Source: Myxococcales bacterium (GTDB lineage Bacteria > Myxococcota > Myxococcia > Myxococcales > Myxococcaceae). Taken from it: DNA of 32,175 nt. Of this stretch, positions 15,971 through 23,607 are shown piece by piece. Under the pieces are notes generated by a model that was not told the DNA's origin, ran no database searches, and worked only from the letters and a program-made list of their open reading frames with translations. How positions within the stretch are numbered: the stretch's first letter is position 1; each line of letters starts with the position of its first letter. The position numbers and the translations under genes are program-made. Location of the stretch: positions 1-32,175 of the forward strand of contig JAUXRI010000237.1 of assembly GCA_030681895.1 (NCBI GenBank), given 5' to 3'.

Positions 15971-17137
15971 TCAGGCCGCCTGCGAGTCGCGCGCGCGGCG
16001 TCGCAGCTTCTCGACCAGGGTCGTGCGCTGCAGCCCGAGCAGATCCGCTGCAGCCTTGCGGTTGCCACCGGCCTGCTGAAGGGCGGCAGCGATGTAGGCG
16101 TCTTCGAGCGTGCGAAGCAGCGTCGGCAGATCGATCGGCAGCGTCGGCGAGGCGGCGTCGGCCAGCAGCTTGTCAGGCATCGGCAGCTGCATCGCGGGCG
16201 CTTCCGACGGCAGCGGCTCGAAGCCCGGGCTCGACGGCGCAGGAGACGGGAAGCTGCCGTACGCGAACACATCGACCGGCGGTGACGGCGGAGGCGGGGG
16301 CACCAGTGACAAGGAAGGCGCGTCCTGCAGGTTGGTCTGCATCGCGGCCTGACGAACCGGCGACGGCAGGTCGGTGACGCGAATGATCGGCCCCTCGGTG
16401 CAGACCGAGATGCGCTCGACGAGGTTCTCGAGCTCGCGCACGTTGCCGGGCCACGGGTGCTGCTCGATCGCCTTGAGCGCCTGGGCCTCGATGGGCCGGG
16501 TCTCGCCGCGCTGCCGCCAGAAGTGGGTGAAGAGCGCGAGGATGTCGGCCTTGCGGATTCGCAGCGGCGGCAGCTCCACCGGGCACACCATCAGGCGGTA
16601 GTAGAGATCGCGACGGAAGCGGCCGGCCTCGACCTCGGCCGCCAGGTTCCGGTTCGTCGCGGCGATCAGCCGGAAGTTCGCCGACACGCTCTCGGCGCTG
16701 CCCACGGGCTCGTAGGTGCGCTCCTGCAGCAGCCTCAGCAGCTTCACCTGCAGCGCCAGCGGCATCTCACCGATCTCGTCGAGGAAGAGCGTGCCGCCCT
16801 CGGCCATCGCCACGCGGCCCTTGCGGTTGGCGATGGCTCCGGTGAAGGCGCCACGCACGTGACCGAACAGCTCGCTCTCGAGCAGCGTCTCGGGAATCGC
16901 GCCGCAGTTCACCGGCACGAAGTGACGCGAGGCGCGCGGGCTGTTCTCGTGAACGAAACGCGCGAGCACCTCTTTCCCCGTGCCCGTCTCTCCCGTCAGC
17001 ATCACGTTCGAGTCGGTGGGCGCGATTCGGCTCACCGCCTTGATGATGTCTTCGAGCGGAGAACCCGGCGCGTGAACGAGGGAAGTCCTGGCAGGCATCG
17101 TTGTGGTGGCGGAGGTCGTGGCGAATGCGAGGTTCAT
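15971..17137 (-). CDS. Receiver-less sigma-54-dependent activator, probable flagellar regulator
   Basis: This is a bacterial enhancer-binding protein that remodels sigma-54 RNA polymerase by ATP hydrolysis. The 388-residue product has no N-terminal receiver or sensor domain, only about 30 residues before the AAA+ core. Motifs: Walker A GETGTGKE (49-56), GAFTGA loop (96-101), Walker B GGTLFLDEIG (114-123), arginine finger region FRRDLYYRL (174-182) and WPGNVRELEN (229-238). A long Pro/Ser linker (about 270-335) leads to a C-terminal Fis-type HTH (339-383) ending GLQRTTLVEKLRRR, similar to FleQ/FlrA. The ATG at 17137 has GGGGGA 6-7 bases upstream; an upstream extension to 17371 covers the promoter and is rejected. 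It is the first gene of the flagellar operon and lies behind a sigma-54 promoter, so it may activate its own operon. Activity control must come from outside, as there is no receiver. Confidence 0.9.
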   Translation of the reverse strand: MNLAFATTSATTTMPARTSLVHAPGSPLEDIIKAVSRIAPTDSNVMLTGETGTGKEVLARFVHENSPRASRHFVPVNCGAIPETLLESELFGHVRGAFTGAIANRKGRVAMAEGGTLFLDEIGEMPLALQVKLLRLLQERTYEPVGSAESVSANFRLIAATNRNLAAEVEAGRFRRDLYYRLMVCPVELPPLRIRKADILALFTHFWRQRGETRPIEAQALKAIEQHPWPGNVRELENLVERISVCTEGPIIRVTDLPSPVRQAAMQTNLQDAPSLSLVPPPPPSPPVDVFAYGSFPSPAPSSPGFEPLPSEAPAMQLPMPDKLLADAASPTLPIDLPTLLRTLEDAYIAAALQQAGGNRKAAADLLGLQRTTLVEKLRRRARDSQAA

Positions 17138-17193
17138 GAAACGTCCCCCTCCCAGGGGTGTTGGCGTGGGTACGCCGAGTCGGGAGGGGCAAG

Positions 17194-17209
17194 AGCAACC
17201 CGCTTGCCA
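17194..17209 (-). promoter_or_regulatory. Sigma-54 (-24/-12) promoter of the flagellar operon
   Basis: The minus strand reads TGGCAAG-CGGG-TTGCT, against the consensus TGGCACG-N4-TTGC(A/T). All positions of the conserved GG and GC elements and the spacing match; the only mismatch is A for C in the -24 block. Transcription would start near 17183, giving a leader of about 45 bases before the activator ATG at 17137. No comparable match was seen at the other junctions of the operon. Confidence 0.8.
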
Positions 17210-17233
17210 GCGCCACGAAACCAACGATTCCGA

Positions 17234-17290
17234 GTCACTGCGCTGACGCGCCACCCGCGTGACGAGAGTCCGGTTCGACTCGGCACCGGA
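17234..17290. promoter_or_regulatory. Cluster of dyads, candidate enhancer sites for the sigma-54 promoter
   Basis: Upstream of the -24 element lie several inverted repeats: ACGCG-N5-CGCGT (17246-17260), GTCAC (17234-17238) pairing with GTGAC (17259-17263), and TCCGG (17269-17273) pairing with CCGGA (17286-17290). They lie about 50-105 bases upstream of the predicted start site, a fitting distance for a Fis-type activator. This is only a candidate, since GC-rich DNA makes short dyads common. Confidence 0.35.
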
Positions 17291-17411
17291 AGAGCGCCGC
17301 AGCGCCGGGTGAAGGATCAGCCGCTTGCGAAAGGGGTGGGCGCCGACCCGGACCCGGGGGGGCTGACTCACCCGCTTCGCGGTCGCGATGTTGCACAGCT
17401 TGAGCGGTGAG

Positions 17412-18959
17412 ATGGCTCAGCCCGCTGTCATTCGCCCCGTAGCCCCGCCAGAGCGAGCCGAGGCCTTTCACGCGTTCGCCGATGCGCTGCCTGTCGGGCT
17501 GGCCTGGGTCGACGACGCCGGCACCATCCTCGAGCACAACCAGCTGGCCGAAGAGCTGCTCTCGCAGCCGTTTGGTCCGAGCCTGGAGGAGGGCCTGCGC
17601 ACCGCCCTCGCCGAAGCCCGCACTCGCAACGGGTGTGTGGAGACGTGCGTCGAGGTCTCTCACTCGGAGCGCATCGTCGTCACGGTCGCGCCTGATCGAG
17701 CCGCGACAGGGTGGATCGTCAGCTTCGATCGCCGCCGCCTCGAGCGCGCGCGAGCAGAGGCCACGGTGCTGCGCGCGGTGATTCAGGCGATGGCCGCGTC
17801 GGGGTCGAAGCGCGAGGCGATCACCCGGGCCATCGCCGTGGTGAGAGATCAGCTGCCGCTCGCCCGCATCGCCAACTTCGAGATCGCCGGCAACGAGCTG
17901 CGCTGCGAGGGCTCCGGCGGGCTGGGCGCCGAGGAGCGGGAACTCATCGTTCCGCTCGGGCGCAAAGACTGTCTGCTTCACCTGGCGTGGATCCAGCGGC
18001 GGCAGCTGCACCTTCCTGAGCTCACCCGCTCCACGCTCCGGCTTCCGTTCGAGTGTGAGCCGGGCGCTTCGGTCTTCGTCTTGCCCACGGGCGCGAGGCA
18101 GCCACGTGGGCTCCTGTGTGTCTCGGCGCCGCCGTCGATGCTGAATGAAGGCGCCATTCGATTGGTGCAGGGCCTCGCCGACGCGATCGGCGCCGTGACC
18201 GACGTGGCCGTCATCGAGGCCTCGGCCGCGCGGGCCCTCGAGGTCGCCACGCAACGAGATCGCCTCGCCACCATCGGGCAGCTCGTCGCCGGCGTGGCGC
18301 ATGAGATCAACAACCCGCTCGCCTTCCTCAAGTCGAACCTCCACTCGTTGAAGTCCGAGATCGCCGATCTCCGCGAGAGCCACGCGCCGCTGCCTGCATC
18401 GGCCGGCGAGCTCGAGGAGATCGTCAGCGAGTCCATCGAGGGCGTCTCTCGCATCGAGACGATCGTGCAGGCGCTCAAGGGTACCGCCCGCCGCCGAGAC
18501 GAGAAGGTGCGCTTCGATTGTTCGCGCGCCATTCAGGAGGCGATCACCATCTTCAAGGGCGCCAAGAAGAGCGAGTGCGAGATCCTCGCGGTGATCTCGC
18601 TGCTCCCCGAGGTGGTCGGCTCACCGTCAGCGCTCGGCCAGGTGATGCTCAACCTGATGCAGAACGGGCTCGACGCGATGAGCGTGGTCGAGCGGAAGCA
18701 GCGCAAGCTCGAGGTACGGGCCAGCGTCGAGGGCGAGCGGGTGCGCGTCACGGTTCGGGATCACGGCACGGGCATTCCGACCGACGTGCAGCAGCGCATG
18801 TGGGACGCGTTCTACACGACGAAGGACGTCGGGAAGGGCACCGGCCTGGGCTTGTCGATCTGCAAAGAGATCGTGGGCGAGATGGGCGGCTGGTTGGAGT
18901 TCGAGACGGGCCCGACCGGCACCGCCTTCCACCTGTTGCTGCCCGAAGCCGCCGAGTGA
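17412..18959 (+). CDS. PAS-GAF-like sensor histidine kinase, divergent from the flagellar operon
   Basis: This is a soluble sensor kinase that would phosphorylate a response regulator not encoded in the window. The 515-residue product has an N-terminal PAS-like domain (about 20-105, with ADALPVGLAWVDDAGTILEHN), a GAF-like region (about 115-270), and a HisKA domain with the phosphoacceptor in VAGVAHEINNPLAF (His297). The HATPase domain follows, with N box LMQNGLDAM, G1 DHGTGIP and G2 GKGTGLGLS. No membrane segment is visible. An in-frame ATG at 17388 would add eight residues; neither start has a clear ribosome-binding site, and 17412 is chosen because purine-rich GAGCGGTGAG precedes it. The head-to-head position with the activator suggests a FlrB/FlgS-type flagellar kinase. 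However, that activator lacks a receiver, so the cognate partner must lie elsewhere. Confidence 0.9.
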   Translation: MAQPAVIRPVAPPERAEAFHAFADALPVGLAWVDDAGTILEHNQLAEELLSQPFGPSLEEGLRTALAEARTRNGCVETCVEVSHSERIVVTVAPDRAATGWIVSFDRRRLERARAEATVLRAVIQAMAASGSKREAITRAIAVVRDQLPLARIANFEIAGNELRCEGSGGLGAEERELIVPLGRKDCLLHLAWIQRRQLHLPELTRSTLRLPFECEPGASVFVLPTGARQPRGLLCVSAPPSMLNEGAIRLVQGLADAIGAVTDVAVIEASAARALEVATQRDRLATIGQLVAGVAHEINNPLAFLKSNLHSLKSEIADLRESHAPLPASAGELEEIVSESIEGVSRIETIVQALKGTARRRDEKVRFDCSRAIQEAITIFKGAKKSECEILAVISLLPEVVGSPSALGQVMLNLMQNGLDAMSVVERKQRKLEVRASVEGERVRVTVRDHGTGIPTDVQQRMWDAFYTTKDVGKGTGLGLSICKEIVGEMGGWLEFETGPTGTAFHLLLPEAAE

Positions 18960-18986
18960 CGCCGACGCTCGACCGATCGACCCGAC

Positions 18987-19196
18987 TCAGACGGCGCTGC
19001 GCCTGATCACGAACGCGATCACCGCGCAGACGATCGTGAGCGCTCCGAAAACCAGGCCCGCCAGCATCGCGAGGCCCCCGACGGGGTTGTCGTCACCCGG
19101 GCTGCTCACCACGCGCCACCAGACGTACAGACACAGCCCGGTGAGCACGGCGAGCACGGCAGCGATCACCGAGAAGACGATGGTTCCCGTGGGCAT
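18987..19196 (-). CDS. Small two-helix membrane protein
   Basis: The 69-residue product is hydrophobic, with two predicted membrane segments (about residues 5-27 and 42-64), a short polar loop with SSPGDDNPVGG, and a basic C terminus. I recognise no family. It begins 4 bases after the patatin gene stop and so is probably the last gene of that operon. It ends 27 bases from the convergent kinase gene. Spacing, normal composition and the clean helices support it as real, but short hydrophobic frames can be fortuitous. Confidence 0.65.
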   Translation of the reverse strand: MPTGTIVFSVIAAVLAVLTGLCLYVWWRVVSSPGDDNPVGGLAMLAGLVFGALTIVCAVIAFVIRRSAV

Positions 19197-19200
19197 GCGA

Positions 19201-20610
19201 TCACCCCAACCGCGGAAGCGGCGTCAGCATTCTCGTGATGAACGGCAGGTGCGGCGCGACCTGCTGCCGGCCCCATTGAATCGCGTCGAGCAACTCGTCG
19301 ACCCGCGGCACCACCGACAACGCAGGCAACGTGCGCTTGAAGTCGTGAGTCAGGTGCGCCCAGGGTCTCGAGCGCGCCACGTTCAATTCGGCGATGCGCT
19401 GCAGCGGAATCCACAACGGGGTCGAGAGCTTCGTGGCGAACCCGTTGAGCGCGAAGATGAAGGCGTTTCGGGTGCCGATGTCGCCCTGATGCACCGATCG
19501 CCACGCCGCTTTCGAGGGCACGTTGTCGACGAGGCCACCGTCGACCAGCCGGAAGATGCGGCGGCTCGCGAGCGTGTCTCTCAGCATCGTCTGCATGCGT
19601 GGGTCGTCGCGCAGCACGTCGTAGTGAATGATGCCCGGCAGCGCGCTCGAGAAGCCGGCGGCGTCGACCGCATCGAACGTCTCGGTGCCCTCGTCGGAGC
19701 CGAGCGTCACGCGGGTGAGGATCTCGGGGTGCGTCGCGAACTCCCAGAGCGCGGCGATCCACTTGGGCAGCACGAGCGGGTTGAGCAGCTGACCCGGCGC
19801 AGCGGCGGTGAGCTTCTCGTAGAACTCGAGCGGGTGGGGCAGCTTGCCCATCCGAATGCCGCTGACGGTGATGAGCGTCTTGATCGGCAACTGCGCCAGG
19901 GTGAGCGCCTCGCCGCCGCTGGTGTCGACGCCAAACCACCGCCCGATGCCGGAGCGCAGGAACAACCGCAGCGCGGCCGGCACGCCGAAGCGGTTCTCGG
20001 TCGAGACGACCCGGAAGAGCCGCCTCCACGAGAGCGTACGAACGATGTTCACCACCTCGTCCTGCTCGAAGCGCCGCATGCGCGAGCGGAACAACGCGAG
20101 GATCGCGCCCATCGACGTGCCCGAGAGCAGCTTCGGCGACAGCCCGTACTCGTCGAGCAACGCCATCGCGCCCAGGTAGACGTACGCGGTGCCGCCGCCA
20201 CCACCGAGCACCAGCACCAACGACTTGTGCCGGATCTCGTGATCGACCGCGTCGAACGACAGCCGCGTCTTGAAGCGCGCCAGGAGCGAGTCGCGCGTGT
20301 TGAGCGTGCGCTCCTTCAGATCGCGCAGGTGCGGCATCAGCATCGCCCGGCTCACCGTACCGTTGGCCGGCAGCAGCACCGGTGTCAGCCGCCGCGAGAT
20401 CTCTTCGCGAAACGGCGCGAGCGCGACGCCGACGCCGACATCTCGTTTGCCTTCCTTGACCTTGTAGAGCCGCGCCAGCGACAGCGCCGTGCGAAGAATC
20501 GCCTCTTCGTGCGCCGTCACCAGGCCCGGGTCGGCGAGCGCTGCCCGAACCAGCGCCGACTCCAGCTCTTCGAGCGGACGGATGATCTCGAACCGCTCAC
20601 GAACGCGCAT
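19201..20610 (-). CDS. Patatin-like phospholipase
   Basis: Patatin-family enzymes hydrolyse acyl esters of phospholipids or neutral lipids with a Ser-Asp dyad. The 469-residue product shows the oxyanion-hole glycine-rich loop LGGGGGTAYVYLG (residues 135-147), the nucleophile elbow GTSMG (164-168, Ser166), and the catalytic aspartate in VDGGLVDN (Asp357). An N-terminal region of about 125 residues precedes the patatin core and is mostly helical and charged. There is no signal peptide, so the protein is probably cytoplasmic or membrane-associated. It starts 3 bases after the REC-J domain protein gene and is followed by a small membrane protein, which hints at a lipid-related signalling unit. 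Confidence 0.9.
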   Translation of the reverse strand: MRVRERFEIIRPLEELESALVRAALADPGLVTAHEEAILRTALSLARLYKVKEGKRDVGVGVALAPFREEISRRLTPVLLPANGTVSRAMLMPHLRDLKERTLNTRDSLLARFKTRLSFDAVDHEIRHKSLVLVLGGGGGTAYVYLGAMALLDEYGLSPKLLSGTSMGAILALFRSRMRRFEQDEVVNIVRTLSWRRLFRVVSTENRFGVPAALRLFLRSGIGRWFGVDTSGGEALTLAQLPIKTLITVSGIRMGKLPHPLEFYEKLTAAAPGQLLNPLVLPKWIAALWEFATHPEILTRVTLGSDEGTETFDAVDAAGFSSALPGIIHYDVLRDDPRMQTMLRDTLASRRIFRLVDGGLVDNVPSKAAWRSVHQGDIGTRNAFIFALNGFATKLSTPLWIPLQRIAELNVARSRPWAHLTHDFKRTLPALSVVPRVDELLDAIQWGRQQVAPHLPFITRMLTPLPRLG

Positions 20611-20613
20611 CGC

Positions 20614-22917
20614 TCAGCGCTTCGTCTTGCCCAACAGCCGCAGCTCACGCAGCGCTTCGGTGCAGTCGGGGTTGGCCTGAATGGCCTTCTCGAATTGCTT
20701 CTCTGCCTTGTCGGGCCGCCCGGTCGCCTTGTGGATGTAGCCGAGGAACAGGTAGCTCTTGTCGAGCTTCGGGTTCAGGTTGATCGACTTCTCGATGTCG
20801 GCCAGCGACTCGTCGGCCAGCGCCGGGTTCATCTGGAAGCGGGCCCAGCCCAGCCACGCGAAGAACTCGCCTTCCTCCGGGTACAGCACGACGGCCTCTT
20901 TGAAGGCCTGCACCGCCTCGGCGAATTGCCGCTGGCGCATGTACTCCTCGCCGCGCTGGAACTTGCCCTCGGCCGCGAGGATCTTGCCGACGTCGTCGCC
21001 CATGTCGCGTTTGACGCCCTGCTTGAGCTCCGCGAGGTAGCGCTCCTTCTCGGCCGGATCGGTGAGCGTGTCGTGCGCCGACGAGATGAGATCGTAGATC
21101 TGCTGCGCGAGCTCACGCACCTCGGCGGACTTCGACATCGAGTGCTTGTCCGGGTGGTACTCCTTGGCGAGGGCGAAGTAGGCGCGCTTGACGTCTTCGC
21201 GGACAGCGTTGCGCTTGACGCCGAGGACCTCGAAGAAGTCGAGCTTGCGCATGGCCGAGACCTTCGCGGCGAGCCGTTCACGAGCGTCGCGTTCGTCACC
21301 CGACAGCTTCGGCATGCTCGTCACTTCGGACAGCTCGGGCAACAGCGAGCCCGACCACGGCGCCGGTGCTGCCGACTCCTCCTTCTTGCCCTTGCGGGGC
21401 TTCGTTGGAGGCGTCGTGTCGGGCGGCGGTGGCGGTGGGGCAGGAGCCGCCGCCTCGGCGGGCCTCGCGAGCTCGGCGTGATCCCACGGCAGGTCCAGCA
21501 GGTCGCCTTTGGGCGGAGCCGGCGGCGCAGCGCGTGCGGGTAGCGGGGGAGGGAGCGGCGGCGGCAACGGCGGCGGCTCCATCACCTTCGCGGGCGGCAT
21601 CGGCGGCGGCTCGGCGGCCTGCAGATCCGCGGCGATCTTCGCGATCGACACCCGCGGCTTCCCCGTCGCAGGCGTGGGCTTGAGCGACACCATCTGCGAG
21701 CAGATCAACGCGAAGAGCAGCTTGTCGGTCTCGACCGGCGAGAGCACGTTGAGGGCGCGCAGCGTGGCGACCGTCTTGTGTCCATCGGCGACGAGCGCGA
21801 TCTCCTTCTCTTCGTCCGAGAGCCCGGCGTCCTGCAGCGCGTAGAGCGGCTCGTCGCTGGGGTGAACGTACTGGGCCGAGACGTCGCCGAAGACGCGGGC
21901 GATGCGTGAGGCGTCATAGGTGCGGCGAATACCTTCGACGATCAGCTGCGCCGTCGTCATGCCGAGCGATACTGGCTCGGGCGGCTGCGCGACGCCGGGC
22001 TTGAACTGGTAGAGCCCGTCATCCCACCGGAACGCGTCGTACAGCTTCTCCTGCATCTGCTGGGTGAGCGCGTACGAGAGGTTGTGGGGGCTGATGCAGC
22101 CCATCTCGATCAGCACCGTGCCCTGCATGCGGCGCGTGGCCTTCATGCGCTTGAGCGACTCTTCGCACTCTGCCTCGGTGATCATCCGCTCGCGCACGAG
22201 AATGCGCCCCAGCGCCTCGACGAGCAGGTTCGACTTCACCAGCTCGGGAACGCCGTCGCGCAGGTAGATGATCTTCTTCACCTTGGCGCGCCCAGCGAGG
22301 AGCGCGCCGGTCGCTCGCCAGCGGTACAGCTCCGAGAGCACGCGCGCGAACGGCGTCTGCGCAAAGTCGCCCTTGATGATCGGCCCGACGGCGCGCGCCG
22401 ACTGCACGGCCTTGGTCTGCACCTCGACCTGCTCGGCTTCTTCACGTTGCAGATCGTCGGCGTAGAACTCGCCCGTCTTCTCGTCTTCTTCCTGCGGCGG
22501 CGCGGGCGGCTTCGGAGCCGCGGGCTGGGGGAACTTCGAGCCCAGCGCGTCGCGGATGATCTCGGTGAGCTTCTCGAGATCGATCGGCTTCTCGAGGAAC
22601 GCGAAGGCGCCGTGCTTCTGCACCGCCTCGCGTTGGTGAATCGCGTTCTTGTAGACGCCAGAGATCATCACCAGCGGCGTACGCTTGCCCCTGGCGGTCG
22701 CGCGCATCTTCTTGGCCACCTCGTAGCCATTGAGGGCGGGCAGCAGAATATCGAGGAGGACGAGGTCGAAGGACTTCTTCTCGAAGGTCTTCACGGCCCA
22801 CTCGCCATCGCGCTCGACGGTGACGACGAAACCCTTCTTCGTCAGCGCGTCAGCGAGAAAGCGTTGGGTCGACCGGTCGTCGTCGACGATCAAGACGTTG
22901 ACGGGAGCAGGGGGCAA
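20614..22917 (-). CDS. Receiver-DUF4388(PATAN)-J domain-TPR fusion protein
   Basis: The 767-residue protein joins several signalling and chaperone modules. The receiver domain (about 6-125) is intact, with Asp12-Asp14, phospho-acceptor Asp56, Ser86 and Lys110. A DUF4388/PATAN-like domain (about 180-330) contains PFARVLSELYRWRATGALLAG. A Pro/Ala-rich linker (about 430-525) leads to a J domain (about 553-620) with the HPD tripeptide (588-590) in AKEYHPDKHS. C-terminal TPR-like repeats (about 640-755) follow, for example SYLFLGYIHKATGRPDKAEKQFEKAIQANP. The first in-frame start is a TTG at 22917 with no clear ribosome-binding site; a stop codon lies a few codons upstream, so the start can only be here or slightly later. 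It is the first gene of a three-gene unit with the patatin and small membrane protein genes. A role in recruiting DnaK to a signal-dependent target is conceivable, but inferred only. Confidence 0.88.
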   Translation of the reverse strand: MPPAPVNVLIVDDDRSTQRFLADALTKKGFVVTVERDGEWAVKTFEKKSFDLVLLDILLPALNGYEVAKKMRATARGKRTPLVMISGVYKNAIHQREAVQKHGAFAFLEKPIDLEKLTEIIRDALGSKFPQPAAPKPPAPPQEEDEKTGEFYADDLQREEAEQVEVQTKAVQSARAVGPIIKGDFAQTPFARVLSELYRWRATGALLAGRAKVKKIIYLRDGVPELVKSNLLVEALGRILVRERMITEAECEESLKRMKATRRMQGTVLIEMGCISPHNLSYALTQQMQEKLYDAFRWDDGLYQFKPGVAQPPEPVSLGMTTAQLIVEGIRRTYDASRIARVFGDVSAQYVHPSDEPLYALQDAGLSDEEKEIALVADGHKTVATLRALNVLSPVETDKLLFALICSQMVSLKPTPATGKPRVSIAKIAADLQAAEPPPMPPAKVMEPPPLPPPLPPPLPARAAPPAPPKGDLLDLPWDHAELARPAEAAAPAPPPPPPDTTPPTKPRKGKKEESAAPAPWSGSLLPELSEVTSMPKLSGDERDARERLAAKVSAMRKLDFFEVLGVKRNAVREDVKRAYFALAKEYHPDKHSMSKSAEVRELAQQIYDLISSAHDTLTDPAEKERYLAELKQGVKRDMGDDVGKILAAEGKFQRGEEYMRQRQFAEAVQAFKEAVVLYPEEGEFFAWLGWARFQMNPALADESLADIEKSINLNPKLDKSYLFLGYIHKATGRPDKAEKQFEKAIQANPDCTEALRELRLLGKTKR

Positions 22918-22918
22918 A

Positions 22919-22928
22919 GTGCGCGCAC
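22919..22928. promoter_or_regulatory. Perfect 10-base palindrome beside the TTG start of the REC-J gene
   Basis: The sequence GTGCGCGCAC is a perfect palindrome that begins one base upstream of the REC-J protein start codon. It could be a repressor site or a chance feature of GC-rich DNA. Confidence 0.25.
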
Positions 22929-22931
22929 ACT

Positions 22932-23032
22932 ACCCAAAGGTGGGTCTGTTGGGAGCCTCGATGAAGGCCCCCGAGAATTCCTCCCGCGTGGGTGCGTCAG
23001 CCGCGTGGTAGGAGCCTCGTGAAGGCTCTTTT
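22932..23032 (+). promoter_or_regulatory. Three stem-loops in the leader before the 23065 gene
   Basis: First: ACCCA-AAGG-TGGGT (22932-22945). Second: a stem of GGGAGCCT with AGGCCCCC around a CGATGA loop (22951-22972), with one A-C mismatch. Third: GAGCCT-CGTGA-AGGCTC followed by TTTT (23012-23032), which has the form of a short intrinsic terminator on the plus strand. The second and third share the element GAGCCTCG(A)TGAAGGC about 59 bases apart. They sit upstream of the exported-protein gene and could form an attenuator-like leader. Confidence 0.5.
23012..23032 (+). terminator. Terminator-like hairpin with T4 in the 23065 leader
   Basis: A six-base stem GAGCCT/AGGCTC with a five-base loop is followed directly by TTTT on the plus strand. 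It lies 33 bases before the start codon of the downstream gene and no plus-strand gene precedes it. If functional, it would act in the leader and not at the end of a gene. The T-run is short, so termination would be weak. Confidence 0.35.
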
Positions 23033-23064
23033 GCCGTTTCAGCCTGTTTCCATCGAGGTCAGAC

Positions 23065-23598
23065 ATGAAGAAGCTCGCGGTGCTGGTCGCGTTGTCCCTC
23101 TCGTCGCTGGTGTTCGCTCAGGACGCTTCGCCCGCCGAGGCCGAGTCGGCTGAGCTGAAGGCCGGCAAGGAGCTGCTCACCAAGTACCTCACCGCCGTGA
23201 AGGCCAAGAAGTGGGCCGACGCGCGAAAGCTGCTGCACCCGAAGACGATCGACTCCATCGCCGAGCGCAAGAAGCGCATGGGCAAAGAGGATCACCCGAT
23301 GGCGCCGTCGTTCCACGAGAAGGTCGACTACTACCTGAAGGACTTCAAGGTCGTCGCCGCCCGCCAGGGGCCGACCGAGTCGACGATCATCGTCGACGCC
23401 ACCGAGGACAACTTCCAGGTCGAGGACAAGGGCATCGCGGAAGGCGAGAAGGCCGCGTACCTGCTCGGCAAGAAGGACGGGAAGTGGTTCGTCGTCGACA
23501 AGAAGCGCGGCGAGGACTTCACCAACGACTCGATCAAGATTGGCTACAAAGGCTGGTTCGACAAGATCGAGAAGAAGGAAGAGCCCGCCGCGGAGTGA
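23065..23598 (+). CDS. Small exported protein of unknown function
   Basis: The 177-residue protein starts with a clear signal peptide (MKKLAVLVALSLSSLVFAQD, cleavage likely after the Ala of VFA). The mature part is Lys/Glu-rich, with LKAGKELLTKYLTAVKAKKWADARKLLHPKTI near its start and a strand-rich second half with KKDGKWFVVDKKRG. This plan, one helical pair then a sheet, resembles NTF2-like DUF4878-type periplasmic proteins, but I cannot assign a family. The ribosome-binding site GAGGTCAG lies about three bases before the ATG. The gene converges on the lipoprotein gene with a 9-base gap. It stands alone on its strand behind an unusual leader with repeated hairpins. Confidence 0.8.
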   Translation: MKKLAVLVALSLSSLVFAQDASPAEAESAELKAGKELLTKYLTAVKAKKWADARKLLHPKTIDSIAERKKRMGKEDHPMAPSFHEKVDYYLKDFKVVAARQGPTESTIIVDATEDNFQVEDKGIAEGEKAAYLLGKKDGKWFVVDKKRGEDFTNDSIKIGYKGWFDKIEKKEEPAAE

Positions 23599-23607
23599 GC
23601 CACTTTC

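Noticed and set aside
17376..17400. TTGCA with a weak GG 12 bases upstream before the kinase gene as a second sigma-54 promoter
   Set aside because: The -24 block (CGGTCGC) does not match TGGCACG beyond the GG, and the start would fall almost on the ATG.
17235..18383. Minus-strand open frame opposite the histidine kinase
   Set aside because: It is antisense to the PAS and HisKA regions and has no recognisable domain.
19036..21543. Plus-strand open frame of 835 codons
   Set aside because: It lies opposite the patatin and REC-J genes, which have clear catalytic motifs. Its Arg/His-rich content is typical of antisense frames in GC-rich DNA.
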